The position numbers were made by a program, and so were the translations under genes. Source: Hippophae tibetana (Eukaryota; Streptophyta; Magnoliopsida; Rosales; Elaeagnaceae). From it: a DNA stretch of 64,000 nt. The stretch covers positions 34,636,501 to 34,700,500 of the forward strand of contig CM072804.1 in the NCBI GenBank assembly GCA_037013495.1, read 5' to 3'. The notes under the pieces are model-generated. The model did no database searches, was not told where the DNA came from, and saw nothing but the letters and a program-made list of their open reading frames with translations. The stretch's first letter is position 1; the number at the start of each line of letters is the position of its first letter. Positions 1 through 11,319 of this stretch are shown in pieces.

Positions 1-2494
1 ACCAAGAAGCCACTCGAGCTAATCCATACTGATGTGTGCGGACCGATCAAGCCTAGTTCTCTCGGTAACAGTAACTATTTTCTTCTTTTTATTGATGATT
101 TTTCAAGAAAAACTTGGGTATATTTCTTGAAACAGAAATCAGAAGTTTTTGAAGTATTCAAGAGGTTCAAAGCTAGAGTGGAGAGAGAAAGCGATAGAAA
201 AATCAAAGCTATGATATCAGACTGAGGTGGAGAATTTACATCCAAGGAGTTTCAAGAGTTCTGTGAAGCAAATGGAATTCATAGATCTTTAACAGTGCCA
301 AGATCCCCCCAACAGAATGGTGTAGCTGAAAGAAAGAACCGAACAATCCTCAATATGGCACGAAGCATGCTCAAAAGCAAGAAACTATCCAAAGAATTTT
401 GGGCAGAAGCAGTAGCATGTTCAGTTTACTTGTCAAATCGATCTCCAACAAGAAGTGTATGGGGAAAGACACCGCAAGAGGCATGGAGTGGAAGAAAGCC
501 TGGTATTTCCCACCTAAGAGTCTTTGGAAGTATAGCCCATGTTCATGTACCGGATGAGAGAAGAACGAAGCTTGATGATAAAAGTGAGAGTTTTATCTTC
601 ATCGGTTATGATGCTAATTCAAAGGGCTATAAATTGTACAACCCACACAATAAGAAGATTGTGATTAGTCAAGATGTGGTATTCGATGAAGAAAGAGAAT
701 GGGATTTTAACTCTCATGCAGATAACTTCAATTTCTTTCCTCAGTTTAAAGAAGATGAGTAGACAATGAGGGAGCAATCTGTAGAAATTCAACAAGAGCC
801 AACGACTTCACCTACTTCACCAATGCCAACCACTCATGAAGATCTGTCATCATCTTCAAGTGGAAGTGAAAGAGCCATGACACGTACACAAAATCTCCAA
901 GATCTTTATGAGGTAACAGAACGACAAGATAATCTTACCTTATTTTGTCTCTTTGCTGATTGTGAACCAGTGAGCTTTCAAGAAAGCTGTACAAGTGAAG
1001 AAGTGGAGAGATGCGATGGACGAAGAAATCAATTCAATAGAGAAGAACGACACATGGGAACCTGTTTCACTTACCAAATGGCATAAGGCAATAAGTGTCA
1101 AATAGGTGTACAAGACAAAGAGGAATGCTAAGGGAGAGATTGAAAGACACAAGGCGAGGCTAGTAGCAAAAGGATATAGTCAAAAGGCTGGAATTGACTA
1201 TGATGAGGTATTTGCTCCTGTTGCTCGATTAGAAACTATAAGACTAATCATTTCTTTGGCAACTCAAAATAAGTGGAAGATACATCAAATGGATGTAAAA
1301 TCTGCTTTTCTAAACGGAGTCCTTGAAGAAGAAGTCTACATTAAGCAACCATCAGGCTATGAAGCAAAAGGTCACAAAGACAAGGTATTGAAGTTGAAGA
1401 AAGCTCTTTATGGGTTAAAGCAAGCACCAAGAGCATGGAATAACCGTATCGACAAGTATTTTCTGGAGAACAACTTTACCAAGTGTCCCTATGAATATTC
1501 ACTCTACGTCAAGATTGAAGATGGAAATATTCTAATCATTTGTCTATACCTAGATGATCTCATCTTCACTGGAAGTAATCCGAAGCTATTTGAAGATTTT
1601 AAGAAGGTGATGACCCGAGAGTTTGAAATGACAAATATCGGGTTAATGGCATACTACCTTGGAATTGAAGTAAAGCAAAAGGAAGAAGGCATTTTCATCT
1701 CTCAAGAAAGCTATGCAAAGGAGATACTAAAGAAGTTCAAGATGAACGATTGCAAGCCGATCAAAACACCAGTGGAATGTGGAATCAAACTATCCAAGCA
1801 TGAAGATGGTGAAAATGTGGATCCAACATTTTTCAAAAGTTTAGTTGGAAGTCTGCGTTATCTCACGTGTACAAGACCTGACATCCTGTATGTCGTTGGA
1901 TTGATTAGCCGTTATATGGAGAAACTGACAATCACCCATTTCAAAGCTGCAAAAAGAATCCTACGCTATCTAAAAGGTACAATTAATTTTAGCTTGTTCT
2001 ATTCAGCTTCTAATGATTACAAGCTTGTTGGATATAGTGATAGCGATTTTGGTGGAGATATAGACGATCGAAAAAGCACTTCCGGATTTGTGTTTTTCAT
2101 GGGAGATACTGCTTTTACATAGATGTCGAAAAAGCAACTGATTGTCACCTTGTCTAGCTGTGAAGCAGAATATGTAGCAGCTACCTCATGTGTTTGCCAT
2201 GCAATTTGGTTGAGAAACATGTTAAATGAGTTAAGTTTGACACAAGAAGAGCCAACAAAAATTTGTGTCGATAACTAGTCAACCATTGCCTTAGCCAAAA
2301 ATCCTATTTTTCATGATCAAAGCAAACACATAGATACTCGATATCATTACATTATGGAGTGCATCACAAGAAAGGATGTACAACTCGAGTATGTAAAATC
2401 ACAAAATCAAATTGCTGACATCTTCACTAAACTGCTCAAGCAAGAAGACTTTGTCAGATTGAGAAATTTGCTTGGCATCATAAAACAAGTTTAA
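1..2494 (+). pseudogene. Ty1/copia polyprotein, 3' part (integrase, RT, RNase H), decayed
   Basis: The window opens inside a copia pol gene. Integrase core comes first (HTDVCG near 30; the second Asp and GGEF near 220; QNGVAERKNR near 312-345). RT follows from about 1000 (MDVKSAFLNG near 1290-1320, catalytic YLDDL near 1547-1561). RNase H comes last (YSDSDFGG near 2035, SSCEAEY near 2155, ADIFTK near 2415). The frame is broken by TGA 223-225, TAG 760-762, a frameshift near 982, TAG 1103-1105, TAG 2120-2122 and TAG 2276-2278. Most stops sit where copia proteins have Arg, Gln or Trp, so single C-to-T or G-to-A changes explain them. The reading frame ends at TAA 2492-2494, just before the polypurine tract. 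It is surely a copia element; gag and the 5' LTR lie outside the window. The clade is not assigned. Confidence 0.95.
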
Positions 2495-2500
2495 GGGGAG
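2493..2500 (+). other. polypurine tract of the copia element
   Basis: AAGGGGAG lies directly between the RNase H stop codon and the LTR start. This is the expected place for the plus-strand primer of an LTR retrotransposon. Confidence 0.8.
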
Positions 2501-2884
2501 TGTTGGTTTGTAAACTTGTTTACAACCCAAAGAAATAAAAAAAAACTTTGAAATATTCTAGCCCATTTGAAGTCCAGCTCGTGGAAGCTTCTATGGTGAT
2601 GATCTGGATTGATAAGGATACAGCTCATGGTTGGTGGGAAGAAGAAAAATCAATGAGTTAGGTAAGAAGATAAATGTATGGTTTAGATTGTTTTGGTAGG
2701 TTTATATTGTATGACTTAGATTTATTAGTTGTTTCTATAAATACCTCTCAATAGCAATATAATAATCAAGTAAAAGAAATCAGAAACAAAAATTCAATAA
2801 TTTCTGAGTGTTTTTGGAAAATTGTTCTTGAGTGTTCTTGAGTGTTCTTGAGTTTTCAGAGTTTTGATCCATATTTTTTCAACA
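2501..2884 (+). repeat. 3' LTR of the copia element
   Basis: The LTR starts TGTTGG right after the polypurine tract and ends CAACA, giving the terminal inverted pair TGTTG/CAACA. At 384 bp it is normal for copia. A TATA-like CTATAAATA sits at 2735-2743. Three tandem copies of a 10-bp unit (tgttcttgag) lie at 2823-2852. The sequence after 2884 is a different copia fragment, so this element appears to have inserted into an older one. Confidence 0.85.
2735..2743 (+). promoter_or_regulatory. TATA box in copia LTR
   Basis: CTATAAATA lies about 234 bp into the 384-bp LTR, a usual U3/R position. The 3' copy would drive transcription outward, away from the FMO exon on the other strand. Confidence 0.5.
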
Positions 2885-3110
2885 ATAGATTCCAAGAGAC
2901 CGGTTTGATAAATTGGATGCTACTATACTAGAGTATGGCTTTATCAAGTCTAGAGTAGATGATTATCTGTTCTGGATTACCACAGATTTTCGTTTGTATG
3001 TATTGATATATATCGATGACATTATCATTACATGTATAATGATCATAAAATTTCATGGTTTATTGGCCTATTGAACAACAAGTTCTCTCTTAAGGACATG
3101 GGTAGTTTGT
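2885..3110 (+). pseudogene. second Ty1/copia reverse transcriptase fragment
   Basis: Read on plus, this resembles the middle of a copia RT. A segment like RFDKLDATILEYGF is followed by DDYLFW and a YIDDIIIT catalytic box near 3010-3033, then words like the QFSLKDMG stretch ending about 3110. It differs from the first element, has no start, and is broken after the catalytic box. It is most simply the older target into which the 1-2884 element inserted. Confidence 0.75.
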
Positions 3111-3453
3111 TGGTTTGTTGTAACAAACTAATAGAACTACTTAAAGGCATCATGCTCCAACTAATTCTATCAAGCTAGCAATTATAATTTACAGCATTCT
3201 AAAAATGGTTTGCTCTTGTTTTACTAAAGATCAATCATAGAACAAAAGTATTATTCATGAAAGCTTTCCTTACTTTTCATTCTTGTCTTTAGATTGAAGT
3301 TTACATTAGTTTCTCAAACAATCTTTAATACATACACATATACATATATACATACATAATATTATGTTTGAGAACATAATTTGATAAAAGAATATTAATT
3401 TAGATCATTTGTATGGGAAACTATGGTTATATATATATATATATACAAAATAC
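3111..3453. other. non-coding stretch, probable intron of the FMO locus
   Basis: No coding sequence is seen on either strand. It holds TA-rich and ATACAT-type simple sequence (3330-3360 and 3425-3445). If the FMO exon belongs to a gene, this is the start of its first intron on the minus strand. Confidence 0.4.
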
Positions 3454-3891
3454 CTGTGTTGTGGAGGTTTTGGTATCTTGAACCAGAATATGCCATTTAC
3501 CCTTGGAGTCAAATGGCTTGCCAGATCCACCCCATAAATCCCATGACTCCATATCTTCAAAGGATTCTCCAACATAATCAATATGAATGACTTTGGAGTT
3601 GAACCTTATATAGGGAAATAGCTCAAAATGTTGAGCATAAGATTGAAGATACTCCACAACTTGTGAACTTCTTGGAAACATTTCTTCTATAGAAGATGGC
3701 CATGGAAAATCTGTAAATTGAAAACTTGGTCTGACATTTTGGAGCTTCGTGGACTCTATTGTTTGATTCCAAACTCCTCCAATGATTTCTTCAGCTTCAA
3801 ACACTAATGGATTGAAACCCTTCTCTATGGCATATTTACAAGCAATAAGGCCACTTATTCCTGCTCCTACAATTACCAAACTTCTTGCCAT
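3454..3891 (-). CDS. flavin-containing monooxygenase (FMO1-like), first exon only
   Basis: The exon starts at ATG 3891-3889 and encodes about 146 residues. An N-terminal Rossmann fold shows GAGISG (residues 8-13), the GxGxxG FAD-binding motif, followed by an acidic FEAEE and then GGVW. The later stretch FTDFPWP is typical of plant FMO N-termini. Plant FMOs oxygenate small N- or S-containing substrates using FAD and NADPH. The FMO1 group makes N-hydroxypipecolate in systemic immunity, but the first exon alone cannot assign a subgroup. The minus strand reads CAG|GTATTTTG at 3456-3449, a good splice donor, so the frame past 3454 is intron. No second exon is found down to position 1, where copia DNA lies. 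It is therefore either a gene with a very long TE-filled intron or a truncated pseudogene. Confidence 0.85.
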
Positions 3892-3939
3892 ATTTTTCTA
3901 ATAACTCTAAAATTAATAATTCATTGATCAAAGAAACCC

Positions 3940-3941
<2 letters not shown>

Positions 3942-3987
<46 letters not shown>
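3942..3987. repeat. (TA)n microsatellite upstream of FMO
   Basis: About 23 uninterrupted TA units lie 50-95 bp upstream of the FMO start codon, in the likely 5' UTR or promoter. Such arrays vary in length between individuals. Confidence 0.95.
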
Positions 3988-3990
<3 letters not shown>

Positions 3991-6083
3991 TTGAGGGTTT
4001 GAATTGTCAAGTATATAAAGATTCGTGCAGTCAAACAATATTATTGTCTAGCCATCAGTTTTGTTTTTGTCACTGTGTAGCTATCAGTTCAAGCAACCCA
4101 ATTATTAGATGTCATGTTGATTTATAAGCTCTTGAATGGAAAACTCTTCGATCTCAATTTCGATCTTAAATCTTAATTTAAGATTAAATATTAAGTGAGG
4201 TGCCATCATTATTTAAATAACAAAAATGGGTTATTTTTATTAATTTAATTAATCAAATAACATCTCATTTAATTTCTTATTTTAAGTTAGGATGTATAAA
4301 GATACTCTTTTTTGAATATAAAATAGTAGAACGATACTCACGTTCAAAGTTAGGTTTTTTTTTTTTTTTTACCTTAAAAGGAATCCAATGTGACTGCTTC
4401 CGTATTCTGCAGTCTATGTTACACGGTGCATGTGACTACTTAGCCTTCAATTAGTGCAATTTATAAAATAAGTGTTTTAAATGGATACTTAATATTTATT
4501 CAATTAGTGTCTGAAAGATTAGAAATTATTAATTACTTCTAGAATATTAAATCATATAACATTTTAGATTAATAAAATTTAAAATTGATATAATTTTTTT
4601 TAAAATAATAAATATTTAATTCTTAATAAAAATAATAAATTATATTTTAAAAATAATAAATAATAACTACTTACGACATACAGCATTATAGTCAGCAGTG
4701 GAACTAAGTTCACTGCATCTAGATTAATTTTGAAAATCTGCCGCACTTTAAGTATTAGTTGCCATACGTCATTTTCTCGTATTTCTATAATCGATTATAC
4801 AATTTCCTATTGGGTGAGGTTGTAGAAATTATTTGGCTTCTAGTGGGTATTTAAAGCATTTTATTTTAATAACATATATTTAAGTCTTTTTTTAATGAAA
4901 ATAAGATATTTTAATCACTTTTAAATATAAAAATATTATTTTATTAATAAAAAATTATGAAATAATAATATAAATTTAATAGAAAAAATTATTATTTTAT
5001 TTTAATAATTTACAATGAATTTGAACACTACAATAATTTTTTTATTTCTTGCCAATAGTTTTTGTAAATTATATATTTTATAGATTCATATTTTTTGGAC
5101 ATATTTCTATAAATCTTTTTTTAAGGTTTTGTGTTTAGATAGAAATAAAAATTACAAACTTTACATATATTAAAAAATTACATCATTGGCGTGAAACCAA
5201 ATAGATAAGTTTTTTTAGTACACCATCATCAAATATTACACGGATAGTCCTACCACTCCCTAACTTCAAACAACACAATAAAAGTGTCGTATAATATTTT
5301 AGTAATAATCTCGAAAGATAATGAATACGAAATAACTCATGTATATGACTCCATTGATTTGATAATTGTTTGATTTGTATAGTAATTATTTTTGATATTA
5401 TAAAATTTAATTTTTTTTATCAAAATACGAATAATTAAAAAAAATGTGATATATAAAATGCTACCAAAAAAAATTCATAAAATATAAAATTTACAAAAAT
5501 AATTTATCAAAAAAATATTATAATATTTAAATTTATTTTTAAAATATTAAAATAAAATAATAATTTTAATGTATTAAATTTACTTTATTATTATTCACAT
5601 AAAAATTATTAATAAAATAATATTTTATTATTTAAAAATTATTAAAATCTTATATATAAAAAAAAGTGATCCAAATGTCTATTGTTAAAATAAAATTTAT
5701 AAAATATGCTGATCACATAAATAAAATATCGTTTAGGTAATTAATCCTTTACTATTTGCAATTTTATATTTCAATATTATATTTCCAAAGTTATCAACGA
5801 CTTTTGCTTTATTATATATATATATATATATTTAATAATTATGTACGCCACTTTCCACGCGTGATTCAATTGGTTGTTAAATTGGATTTCAGTAGTACAT
5901 TTAAAAAGAAAATATCATATACATTTATTTAAATAAATCAGCGGTGGTTACGGGGAAAATGTCATCCTTGACTTTTACATATCTTTAAACGTATCTTATA
6001 TAAAAAAGCTCTAATATTCCTAATACATTATAATAATTAATTTTCTTAATTTTTTATCCAATAATATATTTTTCTTTATTATG
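3988..6083. other. AT-rich intergenic DNA, no gene seen
   Basis: About 2.1 kb of very AT-rich sequence with stops in all frames and homopolymer runs (for example T14 near 4357). The first few hundred bases may hold the FMO promoter. The part next to 6080 could be heavily decayed pararetrovirus ORF sequence, since relic 1 continues in this direction, but I recognise no motif. Confidence 0.5.
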
Positions 6084-6095
6084 ATTATGATACCA
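6084..6095 (-). other. possible tRNA-Met primer binding site of pararetrovirus relic 1
   Basis: On minus this 12-mer shares 9 of 12 bases with the TGGTATCAGAGC-type initiator tRNA-Met site used by Caulimoviridae, including TGGTATCA in a row. It lies about 490 nt downstream of the TATA motif at 6577-6588, close to the spacing in relic 2. Alone it would be weak; the parallel arrangement makes it more believable. Confidence 0.4.
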
Positions 6096-6576
6096 AATAA
6101 TTTAAGCTTTAATTAATTTTTTGATTTATGTTTAATATTTATTTATATTTTTATTTAAGAATTTTGAATAAATAAATATTGATTAATTTTTAGATTTAGA
6201 TTTTGAACAGATAAATATTATTTTTAACAAATAAAATTTAGAATTGTATTGATCTTATCTTGTTCTAGTGAATATGGGTCCTGTCTTCCGCTATACTTAG
6301 AATGTGATCATTAATTATCTTATAAGAAGCATCACCTTCTGAATTTAGACTAATGACTTCTTACTTAATGATATGATCCTTCCTTTTATTTAAGATATAA
6401 AAAAAGACATTGGATTTTGGTGAAAATAGAATTTTTATTTATTAAGAAAGTAAAATCGTTACAATCCTAGTTTCCTACTAATTAACTATTTAAAGTTTGT
6501 TTACACATTTTCTAAGAAGAGAGATATTTGACTTCTATTGTTAAAACTTGTTTTACCATTCATCTTCATCCAAGAG

Positions 6577-6588
6577 CCCTTTTATAAA
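6577..6588 (-). promoter_or_regulatory. TATA motif, pararetrovirus relic 1
   Basis: Minus-strand TTTATAAAAGGG follows the relic ORF (6850-7650), as the pregenomic RNA promoter of a caulimovirid would. Relic 2 has a matching CTATAAAAGG in the same relative place. Confidence 0.45.
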
Positions 6589-6849
6589 CATAAGAGAAAT
6601 TATTTTACATACATGACCTAAAGACACGTGAAAAAAATAAAGATTACATCTTATCTTTTTCTCTTCCTTCTTTTTCTAAAATAATACAATTAGAAGGATA
6701 AGAGTTATATTTTATCTTATCTATTCATTCCTTTTAAAAATTTATACTGATACTTATTTAATAAAAATAACTTGCTAACATAATTCATTTTGATCTTAGA
6801 GATGTAGATACATCTCTATCCTTTATACAATAAAAGTAATTATGGTCCT

Positions 6850-7650
6850 CATTTGTTTTTTGCCTGTTGACAAAATTTCTATTTGGTTCCTTCAAACACG
6901 TCCAACTCATTGTAGTTGAATGGTGCTTCATAAGTAATAACTTTCTCAATATCTTTTTGAATTATATTCAAGTTGTTGTATGAGATCATTATGATCTTAC
7001 TTGTGGTGTAATTTATCCTAATATAGGAGAATTTTTCTATTTTTTTTGGTTTCATAGTATATTTGGTTTAGCATTACTGCTCGTTCTTGGTTAAGAGTTT
7101 CTTCATCAAACTCTTCTTCTGATAGAACCTTGGGTTGGTTTACTATTTTTGCTAAATATGTCATTTGTGTTTTAATAAAATGATAAAGGTTGATAGGATT
7201 TCCCTTATTCCAATCCATTATGGAGCTAAAAAATTATTAAAACTATTGACAAATCATATACTTTTACTATTTTCTTAAAATATTTAATGGCTTTTCAAAA
7301 CTTTTCAGGAAAATAGTTTGATTATATTAAATTATTGTTTGGATAAATATTTTCAATCAACTCACAATAAAATAATTGGTAAATAAGTTTTGGATATATT
7401 ATTTTAGTGATAATGAATCTACTACATGTGATTGATTTTCTTTTTAATGTATGGACTTTTTCTATCGTGAAAAATTTCATAATTTCGAGTTGATCTTTTC
7501 TTAATTTCATAATTTTATGAAGATTTAATCATTGGTCTTGGTTTATATTTCTTTATCTTTCCTTTTGTTCCTCGGGGTTAAGAAACATAGCATCTATTTT
7601 CTTGAAAATTATTGATCTTGGTATAAGTTAGGGGTAATTTCATACATAGA
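6850..7650 (-). pseudogene. endogenous pararetrovirus relic 1: ORF homologous to that at 60.7-61.56 kb
   Basis: Two open stretches (7510-7322 and 7218-7018) belong to one decayed minus-strand ORF. It shares an ordered series of short matches with the minus-strand ORF at 60.7-61.56 kb. Examples are LIYQLFYCELIENI here against FIYKAFYVELIETI there, YHFIK in both, and words like VLxExEF and MLxQxYY. The function of this ORF is not assigned. In relic 2 it precedes the promoter and leader, so it looks like the last ORF of the viral genome. Frameshifts and stops are many, and nothing here could be expressed intact. The right end abuts the 5' LTR remnant of element B at about 7658. Confidence 0.6.
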
Positions 7651-7657
7651 ACGTGAC

Positions 7658-8259
7658 ATTTAAAGAGTGATCCTAATTAGCAAATAGTTTTATGTGTCAA
7701 GCACAATAAGTGTCTAATTATCGTACAAGTATAAAATCAATATAATAATCCTAAGGGGATAGGGGTCCAATGGTTTTCATTTAGTTATATTAAAGAGATG
7801 AAAACCCAAGAATTATCTTTATCTACTTTAAAAGATAATCTAGTAGATAATAAAAAATAGATGTCTACAGACAATAGATCTCTACAATAGATAATTGTCT
7901 AACAAATAGTTATACAAAAAGCTACAATGACTCAATTCTAATCAAGCAAGGATAAGCTACTAGGTTTATTCTTTTTTCTTATATATAGTCACATATGCAT
8001 AACATAATATCATATCATATATATAAAATCAAATATCATACATCTTATAACACATATTCATATCATAATGCTCTCTTTTCATATAATTAATAGAGCGAGA
8101 TTTGGATTATCTCTACCCTTAATCTTAAGTTACTAACTTAAGGATCGTAGGGTCGAAGATTACCCTTCATAAGTTGGTCCAAGGTCCTAATAGTTTATTC
8201 ATCATATAGATTCTATGGAGAATAGTCCTACCTAACATTGACAAAAATCAATATCAACA
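7658..8259 (+). repeat. LTR remnant of gypsy element B (5' side)
   Basis: This 600-bp block matches 49256-49853 in order and orientation. Shared words include tgtctaat, cctaagggg, a stretch about dried-up direct 'gataatctagta', and the closing cttaatcttaa, gattctat and tcaatatca. The tail with the words for 'acctaacattgacaaaaatcaatatca' resembles the LTR ends of plant Tat-type gypsy elements. The left part of the LTR is missing. Ends were set by where similarity to the 49.3-kb copy stops. Confidence 0.65.
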
Positions 8260-8879
8260 TCTTCCACTGTCAGGTGAAAAAAAGTGTATTCTATTTGGCT
8301 AATTTTTTTCAAAATTATAGGACTTTCAAAAAGTTCTCCAAGTTCTTGATCTAGTAAGACTTTTACATATCATAACACTTTCAAAAACCCTAGACTGCTT
8401 AGAGATAGTCGAAAATGCACTTTAGTGCATCCTGGAGTGCATACTAAAGCCATTTGCTCCATGATCAGTCATTATCTCAAAGAACATCCATATGGCATCC
8501 TCTAATGCCTATAGTGCACAACACCATACCTATAGCCATCCAAGGCTTTAATCAAAAGATGAAAATCTGAGACAAGACTTGATTCCTTGGCCTAGTACCA
8601 CTAACTAAGAAGTGGCTAATCAAATGGTGCTACCCAAGCCAAGTATTTCCACCTGAGATTTGGTTGGTCAAACATTATCGCCTAAACCAGCACCACTGGC
8701 CAAAACATGTCCGGTCAAGGATAGTTATTTAGGATGAAGGTTGCCAACCAAGGTGTGATATGTTTGGAGCCACATACTAGGTCGACCTTTATTGTATGAA
8801 TTTCACCAATTGACCACCCTCTAGTTGTGTGAGGTGAACCTGAGTTATTTCTTTACCATGGCATGCTATCTACCATTAT
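8260..8879 (+). other. 5' internal region of gypsy B with degenerate 15-bp repeats
   Basis: No ORF is seen. At about 8590-8760 the words ggcc/ggctaatcaa/ggtcaa recur at roughly 15-bp spacing, like the clearer array at 35.3-35.8 kb. Gag and protease of element B are missing or unrecognisable. Confidence 0.45.
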
Positions 8880-9229
8880 GGTTAACCTAGAACTTGATCC
8901 CCACCTAGGGCATGTTTCCATATTTTAACCAACAGATCAGACATGTCTTCTGGTCCTGTCTGAAAAAGAGCCTCACAAGACCGTCTATGTGGGTACATCA
9001 ATGACACCGAATGAACAAGAAAGGTTAGATGAGTTCTTAACAAAAAATAAAGATATGTTTGCATGGTCCAATAAGGTTATGCCTAGCATAGATCCATAAA
9101 TCATAACATACTAGCTTAATGAGGACCCAAAATTTAAACTTGTCAAGCAAAAGAGAAGATCATATAATCAAGAAAGATAAAATAGAAGTTGAGAAACTCT
9201 TGAAAGTTGAATATATAACAAAAGCGTAT
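8880..9229 (+). pseudogene. Ty3/gypsy B reverse transcriptase, N-terminal part
   Basis: The plus strand reads KTVYVGTSMTPNEQERLDEF, then NKDMFAWS and MPSIDP. This matches the approach to RT in plant Tat/Retand-type gypsy elements, where FAWSxxDMPGIDP is typical. It continues to a QKRR segment and stops being RT-like exactly at 9229, where the LTR of element A begins. RT resumes at 17691 with YPDWL. Several stops interrupt it. Confidence 0.8.
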
Positions 9230-10851
9230 TGATGAGTGCTTAAAAGTACTTAATATATCGTGATTTTATATACTTTAAATGATGAAACATATTTGTATTT
9301 GTATAGATTTATTATCTTTTAACTCAAATCTATCTTTTTGGAATCATGTGTATGTTTTATTAGTTTTCAGATATTTTAGCTTCAAAATGATTTAATTAAA
9401 TCAATACTCGAAGAATAATACCTAAAATATTCTATTACAACATTGAAGCTTAAAAGATTTACATACATAAAGCTTACATATTTTCCAAAACCATTAAAAA
9501 GGGTGTAAATTAAAATAAGAGATCCAATTGTTTAGAAGGATGTAGGATGTGACGTGGAAATAATGTGTGCACAGTGTGGGGGAAGTGGATCGTGGCCAAA
9601 GCATTTGCAGTCTGCCTCGAGCCGCATTATGGAAATAATGTGTGACATAACACCTAACCATTTGATTCACTTTTTCCCTCTCTTTTGCAGCATTTTCTAA
9701 AGCTATATAAAAGATCTCTCCTTTATTATAAAAATCACCCATTTTCTTTCTACGGTTTCTCTTTAAATTGATTTCTTAGTTTCTTTCAAGTTTTTCTTTT
9801 TGTTTACTAGTTTCAAATTTCTTCTCTAATTGAGAGTTGAAAAAATATAGTTTATATAGTTGCTTTAGTTTCAATTCAATAAACAATGTTGGTAATTTTG
9901 TTTGGAGGTTTTCCAAAATAGTAACTATATTGAGATTCTATAACGATACAATTGAGGTATAATTTAAATGTAAATTTTCAGATGATCTCTAGGTATTGTT
10001 TTTACATGTTATGTTTAATTTAATTATCATTTATTAAAATATGCATGTCTAGTTATAAATAATATAAGATATTAATAATGTTATTATGTTTGTGAAATAT
10101 TAAAGTAGGTAAACATTTTTATAAAATAAATTAGGTTTCATCAAGATTTAAACAAAAGTTTGTTATAGAAAAGTAAATTGACTCAGTATTTTTCATAATA
10201 AATATGAGAGTTTGATTTATGATTTAATTACGTGAATACCATTTAGAGTAATACTCTTGGATATTATATATTTACCATTTAAATCTTATATAATATCTAA
10301 GAGTATATATTGATGACATATTTTTCATAAAAAAAATTTTAAATGTGGAAATCAGTTTTAAAATATTTAAATCATAAAATTAACTTTGGCACCTTATAAA
10401 AGTTTAAATTATCAACCTAATAGAAGTTGTCAAATTAAATGGTTTGGTAATTTTCTTAAAAAAGATTATAATTTATTTAAAGTTTAAATTATTGGTTCGA
10501 TTGAAGGTGGTAGAATAAAGTTTAATTAAGAAAGAAAATAATCCATGCCTTAGGATATTTTCATACATAAAAGAAAATAATAATAATTTTAATTCATATA
10601 TTTAATTTCATGAAGGATGTTTAGGCTTTTAATTTCTTTTTTAAGAATATGTTGAATTATTTAAAAACCACATAATTCTTATATAAACCAACCTTGTAAG
10701 TACACTTTTCATTTTCTATAAGTGATACATGCATTTGCGAGTAATTTATAAATATATGAATTCTATACATAAAATTTTGACACATCAAGCTTTTGATGCC
10801 ATTATCAAGAACTCGTAATAACATCAAAACTAGCTAAATTTTGTATTATCA
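9230..10851 (+). repeat. 5' LTR of element A (full-length copy)
   Basis: It starts TGATGAGTGCTTAAAAG and ends TATTATCA, followed by the PBS-like tttttggcgctactgttg. It pairs with 15886-17690 in the same orientation. A TATA box (CTATATAAAAG) lies at 9703-9713. The last 64 bp (10788-10851) already contain a PBS-like word (tttgatgccattatcaag), so a PBS-type unit is part of the LTR. Confidence 0.85.
9703..9713 (+). promoter_or_regulatory. TATA box of element A 5' LTR
   Basis: CTATATAAAAG, about 475 bp into the LTR. The same position in the 3' LTR reads CTATATAATGG (16357-16367), slightly decayed. Confidence 0.55.
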
Positions 10852-10853
10852 AG

Positions 10854-10876
10854 TTTTTGGCGCTACTGTTGAGAAG
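10854..10876 (+). other. primer binding site region of element A
   Basis: TTTTTGGCGCTACTGTTGAG follows the LTR. The TTTTGGCGCCGTTGYCGGGGA form is the common PBS region of Athila/Tat-like plant gypsy elements (tRNA-Asp type). It is a few changes away from that form. Confidence 0.6.
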
Positions 10877-11319
10877 AATTAGCGTTTTCAAATTTTATTA
10901 TTAAAATCTTAAAATAAAAAAAATGTGTTCTAAATATTGTGATATTTATTAAAAATCTTAGAATATCTAGGTTATCAATTAATTTTAAATATTTTTTTAT
11001 TTAAAATTAATTAATTAATTAATTAAAAAGAGAGAGATTTTAAATTTTATTCTTAATTTTCTTTCCCTTTCTTTTATTCTTAATTTTTTTTTTCTTTATT
11101 TAATTATTTTATCAATTATTTTTCTTTTATTTTAAAGTTTAATTTTATTTTAATTCCCTTTTCTTTTTATTTATTTTTTATCATTTAAGTTTTTTATTTA
11201 ATTTTTACATGTTTAGTATTTATGTGTATAAAAATGTAATGTGTTATATAATTGTATATTTATTTTATCTTTTTATTTTCCTACATGACATATGATTTTA
11301 ATTTCTATTTTAAAAGGTT

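Noticed and set aside
5020..5045. CACTACAATAATTTTT, like a CACTA or Mutator end.
   Set aside because: No partner in inverted orientation at a sensible distance and no subterminal repeats were found.
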